From the NCBI RefSeq assembly GCF_009931655.1, contig NZ_CP047984.1, positions 930,001 through 994,000 on the forward strand: a stretch of DNA of 64,000 nucleotides, given 5' to 3'. This DNA comes from Pontibacter russatus. GTDB taxonomy: Bacteria; Bacteroidota; Bacteroidia; Cytophagales; Hymenobacteraceae. Shown in pieces: positions 61,220 through 64,000 of the stretch. Position 1 is the stretch's first letter. Each line of letters begins with the position of its first letter. The translations under genes and the position numbers were made by a program. The notes below the pieces were generated by a model, which ran no database searches, was not told where the DNA came from, and saw only the letters and a list, made by a program, of their open reading frames with translations.

Positions 61220-61227
61220 TAATTTTG
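61220..61227 (+). promoter_or_regulatory. Candidate -7 element of the yceD-rpmF-plsX cluster
   Basis: TAATTTTG fits TAnnTTTG exactly and lies 24 nt before the GTG start at 61251, within the short gap after pdxA. Confidence 0.5.
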
Positions 61228-61250
61228 CATCTTGCAAGAAAAAGTCGGTT

Positions 61251-61796
61251 GTGAAGAAGCTCAGAGACTATGAAATCGGCATTGCCAAACTCAGCAACAA
61301 GACGCACTTGTATGAGTTTGACATGAATGACTCCTTCTTCGACCTGTTCGGGAAAGAGATCATCCAGGGCGGAAGCCTCACAGCGCAGGTGGAACTGGAC
61401 AAGACAGAGTCGCTGCTGACCTTCCGTATTAATATAAAGGGCCGCGTGCGCCTCATTTGCGACCGCAGCCTGGACGAGTTTGACTACCCGATTGACGTGC
61501 AGGGCAGTTTCCGCATCAAGTACGGTGAGGAGAACGCAGAACTGGACGACGACTTGTGGCAGATAACGCCGAACACGCAGTCCATCAACGTGGCGCAGCA
61601 CCTGTACGACTATATAGGGTTGGCCGTGCCGATGAAGAAGCTGCACCCGCGCTTTGTGGAGGAAGACGATGAGGACGATGATCGGGATATCCTGATATAC
61701 TCTTCGCGCATCAAAAACTCCGAGGACGAAGCGGAAGACGATGAGGACGACGATGAGGTGGACCCGCGCTGGGACGCCCTCCGGAACCTGAATTAG
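61251..61796 (+). CDS. YceD/DUF177 family protein
   Basis: 181 residues with a GTG start at 61251; no ATG lies at a suitable place. DUF177 features: YEFDMNDSFF, then RVRLICDRSLDEFDYPIDVQ, whose Cys belongs to the family motif C-x-R-(C)-L with the second Cys replaced, and AQHLYDYIGLAVPMKKLHPR. A very acidic tail (about 145-175, runs of Glu/Asp) ends in DPRWDALRNLN, the usual C-terminus. YceD is linked to 23S rRNA or L32 biogenesis and almost always precedes rpmF, as here. Confidence 0.9.
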   Translation: MKKLRDYEIGIAKLSNKTHLYEFDMNDSFFDLFGKEIIQGGSLTAQVELDKTESLLTFRINIKGRVRLICDRSLDEFDYPIDVQGSFRIKYGEENAELDDDLWQITPNTQSINVAQHLYDYIGLAVPMKKLHPRFVEEDDEDDDRDILIYSSRIKNSEDEAEDDEDDDEVDPRWDALRNLN

Positions 61797-61844
61797 AGAC
61801 AATCAGAAGTATAAAGCATAAACCAAAGTAAATTATTCTAAAAA

Positions 61845-62042
61845 ATGGCACATCCTAAACGCAAGATTTCCAAGACCAGAAGAGATAAGAGAAGAACTCA
61901 CCAGAAGCTCTCTGAGAAAGCCATTGCCATTTGCCCTACTACCGACACGCCGCACCTGTTCCACCACGCCTATGTGGTAGAAGGCGACCTGTTCCACAAG
62001 GGCAAACTGGCAATCAAGAATTATACAGCTAACGCGCAGTAG
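61845..62042 (+). CDS. rpmF: 50S ribosomal protein L32
   Basis: 65 residues: MAHPKRKISKTRRDKRRTHQ at the N-terminus, typical of L32, and a C-terminal part with a single Cys (CPTTDTPHLFHHAY). The zinc-binding four-cysteine pattern of the C+ form is absent, so this is a zinc-independent C- form. It is placed between yceD and plsX, the standard order. Confidence 0.95.
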   Translation: MAHPKRKISKTRRDKRRTHQKLSEKAIAICPTTDTPHLFHHAYVVEGDLFHKGKLAIKNYTANAQ

Positions 62043-62093
62043 CACACCGCCTGCTTTAGCTTTAGTTCTGTATAATCCCAAATACCCCCTTAA

Positions 62094-63035
62094 ATGAGAA
62101 TTGCTTTAGACGCCATGGGCGGTGATTTTGCACCTGAGGCTGTTGTGAAGGGTGCAATGCTGGCTGCCCAGGAGCTTAAGAATGGTGAAGTCATCCTCCT
62201 CCTCGGGAAGGAGGAGGCCCTTCATGCACTGCTCAGCGAGTACGGTTACACAGGCAGCAACATCTCGGTGGTACATGCCCCGCAGGTAATTGAGATGGGC
62301 GAGCACCCCACCAAAGCACTCACGCAGAAACCCGACTCCAGCATTGCCCTTGGGTATGGCCTGTTAAAGGCGCAGAAAGCCGATGCCTTCTGCAGTGCCG
62401 GCAACACCGGCGCCATGCTGGTGGGCGCCATGTTCAGTGTGAAGGCGGTGGAAGGGGTACTGCGGCCGTCCATAGCCAGCTTTGTTCCGAAGTTGAGCGG
62501 CGGGCTGGGCGTTATTCTGGACGTAGGGGCTAATGCAGACTGCAAGCCGGAGGTGCTGGAGCAGTTCGGCGAGTTGGGTTCTATCTACGCCAAGTACGTG
62601 CTAGGCATCCAGAACCCGAAGGTGGGCCTCATGAACCTGGGCGAGGAAGAAGGCAAAGGCACCGTGAACACGCAGGCCGCGCACCAGCGCCTGAAGCAGA
62701 ACAAGGACATTAACTTTATCGGCAACATCGAGGGGCGCGATATTTTCAATGATAAAGCCGATGTCATCGTTTGTGACGGCTATACCGGCAACATCATCGT
62801 GAAAATGGCCGAGTCGCTATATGATATCCTGCACGAAAAAGGCATTCACGACCCCTTCTTCGACAAGTTCAACTACGAGGCGGAAGGCGGCAGCCCCATC
62901 CTGGGCATCAACGGCAACGCCGTAATCGGCCATGGCGTGTCGAGCCCCCAGGCCATATGCAACATGGTGCTGCTGGCCCAGAAGATGGCGGCCTCCAGGA
63001 TATCGGAACGTTTCAGGAAAAATTACAGCGCATAG
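62094..63035 (+). CDS. plsX: Phosphate acyltransferase PlsX
   Basis: 313 residues. Starts [20 protein letters not shown], the PlsX hallmark, followed by [60 protein letters not shown] and [19 protein letters not shown]. It makes acyl-phosphate from acyl-ACP for phospholipid synthesis at the inner membrane. It forms the conserved rpmF-plsX-fabH order. Confidence 0.95.
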   Translation: MRIALDAMGGDFAPEAVVKGAMLAAQELKNGEVILLLGKEEALHALLSEYGYTGSNISVVHAPQVIEMGEHPTKALTQKPDSSIALGYGLLKAQKADAFCSAGNTGAMLVGAMFSVKAVEGVLRPSIASFVPKLSGGLGVILDVGANADCKPEVLEQFGELGSIYAKYVLGIQNPKVGLMNLGEEEGKGTVNTQAAHQRLKQNKDINFIGNIEGRDIFNDKADVIVCDGYTGNIIVKMAESLYDILHEKGIHDPFFDKFNYEAEGGSPILGINGNAVIGHGVSSPQAICNMVLLAQKMAASRISERFRKNYSA

Positions 63036-63179
63036 CAGCCCACCCCGGCACGTGATGCGCCTTTCAGTTTTTGGCATAGTCTGCATCGGTTATTCTTTTA
63101 TGGAACCGGACAGGTTATGCCAATTATTTTTTACTAAATTGCCCCCCTTGAAACCTAAACAACCTAAGAAGTATATAAA

Positions 63180-64000
63180 ATGAGTAAAATTACTGCTGCC
63201 ATAACGGGCGTGAGTGGCTATGTCCCGGAATATGTGCTCACCAACAAAGAGTTGGAGACAATGGTCGAGACAAACGATGAATGGATCACCTCCCGCACCG
63301 GCATCAAGGAAAGGCGTATTCTGAAAGGGGAGAACATGGGCACCTCCCACATAGCCGTTCCAGCAGTGAAAGAACTCCTGAAGAAAACGAATACCAGGCC
63401 CGAAGAGGTAGACCTGCTGATTTGCGCCACCACCACCCCGGATATGGTCTTCCCGGCGACGGCCAACCTCATCACGGCCGAGGTAGGCGCCGTGAACGCC
63501 TTCGGCTACGACCTGCAGGCCGCCTGCTCCGGCTTCCTGTTCGCTCTGGCCACGGGCGCGAAGTTCGTGGAGTCCGGGCAGTACAAGAAAGTTATCATTG
63601 TGGGGGCAGATAAAATGTCTTCCATCGTGGATTATACCGACCGCACTACCTGCATCATCTTCGGCGACGGCGGCGGCGCCGTGATGCTGGAGCCAAACAC
63701 AGAAGGTTTGGGCATACAGGACGCTATCCTGAAGTCTGACGGCACCGGAGCACCGTTCCTGCACATGAAGGCCGGTGGCAGCCGCAAACCGGCCACCATC
63801 GAAACGGTGCAGGCGCGCGAGCATTACGCGTACCAGGAGGGCCAGCAGGTGTTTAAATTCGCTGTAAAGGGCATGGCCGACGTGTCGGCGGAGATTATTG
63901 AGCGCAACCACCTGACCGGCGACGATGTGGCCTGGCTGGTGCCGCACCAGGCAAACAAGCGCATCATTGAGGCTACTGCCAACCGCATGGGCCTCAGCAA
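63180..64000 (+). CDS. fabH: 3-oxoacyl-ACP synthase III (FabH), cut by window end
   Basis: 273 codons are visible from the ATG at 63180; the C-terminus is beyond the window. It has the N-terminal GVSGYVPEYVLTNKELETMV, ETNDEWITSRTGIKERRI, the catalytic Cys in DLQAACSGFLFALATGA, and the catalytic His in WLVPHQANKRIIEATANRMG; the third catalytic residue (Asn) lies beyond the end. FabH condenses acetyl-CoA (or branched acyl-CoA) with malonyl-ACP to start fatty-acid synthesis. A 144-bp AT-rich gap after plsX may carry its own promoter. Confidence 0.95.
   Translation, partial: MSKITAAITGVSGYVPEYVLTNKELETMVETNDEWITSRTGIKERRILKGENMGTSHIAVPAVKELLKKTNTRPEEVDLLICATTTPDMVFPATANLITAEVGAVNAFGYDLQAACSGFLFALATGAKFVESGQYKKVIIVGADKMSSIVDYTDRTTCIIFGDGGGAVMLEPNTEGLGIQDAILKSDGTGAPFLHMKAGGSRKPATIETVQAREHYAYQEGQQVFKFAVKGMADVSAEIIERNHLTGDDVAWLVPHQANKRIIEATANRMGLS

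Overview
The window looks like a chromosomal piece of a Bacteroidota bacterium, most likely Hymenobacteraceae and Pontibacter-like. The phylum call rests on a SusC/SusD pair, OMP_b-brl-type outer-membrane receptors, LytS/LytTR two-component genes, several TAnnTTTG-type -7 promoter elements, and the lack of clear Shine-Dalgarno sequences. The genus is a guess from general character.

The window falls into two parts that meet at a tRNA-Ser(GGA) gene near 41.4 kb.

Left part (1-41.2 kb): accessory, rich in insertion sequences. It opens with a P-type ATPase cut by one IS3-family element, which is itself cut by a second IS3 element. The far end of the second element lies in a decapitated secreted-protein gene beside a SusD/SusC pair (2.3-7.0 kb). 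A 2.2 kb gene desert with a decayed gene follows, then an rluF-like pseudouridine synthase, a TonB-dependent receptor divergent from a LytS/LytTR operon (10.6-15.2 kb), and an almost complete IS3 element (15.6-17.1 kb). The next block encodes an SDR oxidoreductase, a short acetyl-CoA synthetase, a 2-oxoacid dehydrogenase E1alpha/E1beta/E2 set and a dedicated acyl carrier protein (17.5-23.8 kb). A non-coding stretch (23.8-24.95 kb) holds a MITE-like repeat, a two-armed array of GTTGC units spaced 10-11 bp, and an IS remnant. Then comes a cell-envelope glycan cluster: UDP-glucuronate-type epimerase, GT2, a tandem LAB_N protein, an ArnT-like GT39 and a broken PAP2 phosphatase. After it are a DUF1080 lipoprotein, an intact IS4 element, an hrpB relic, an ankyrin lipoprotein with an amidohydrolase, AraC and Crp regulators, periplasmic GlcG/HbpS-like and hydroxyisourate-hydrolase-like proteins, and finally an IS3 fragment and a decayed tyrosine integrase against the tRNA.

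Right part (41.5-64 kb): tightly packed housekeeping genes in short operons, many with 4-nt overlaps. These are ansA and tatD; a polysaccharide deacetylase with a GT2; a GAF-SpoIIE phosphatase; a flippase-like LPG_synthase_TM protein with a GT2 and a small partner; ruvC; the mlaE-F-D lipid transport genes; greA with HIT; rsmA, mgtE, a small membrane gene with a nonsense codon, and a D-2-hydroxyacid dehydrogenase; leucyl aminopeptidase with pdxA; and the yceD-rpmF-plsX-fabH fatty-acid cluster, with fabH running off the window end.

Most worth a second look: the inverted GTTGC array (24.10-24.39 kb); five repeats at an exact 21-bp period between the TonB receptor and the LytTR operon; the ACP-containing dehydrogenase operon; a 45-bp dispersed repeat placed just before terminators; and the IS-driven scar at the left edge.
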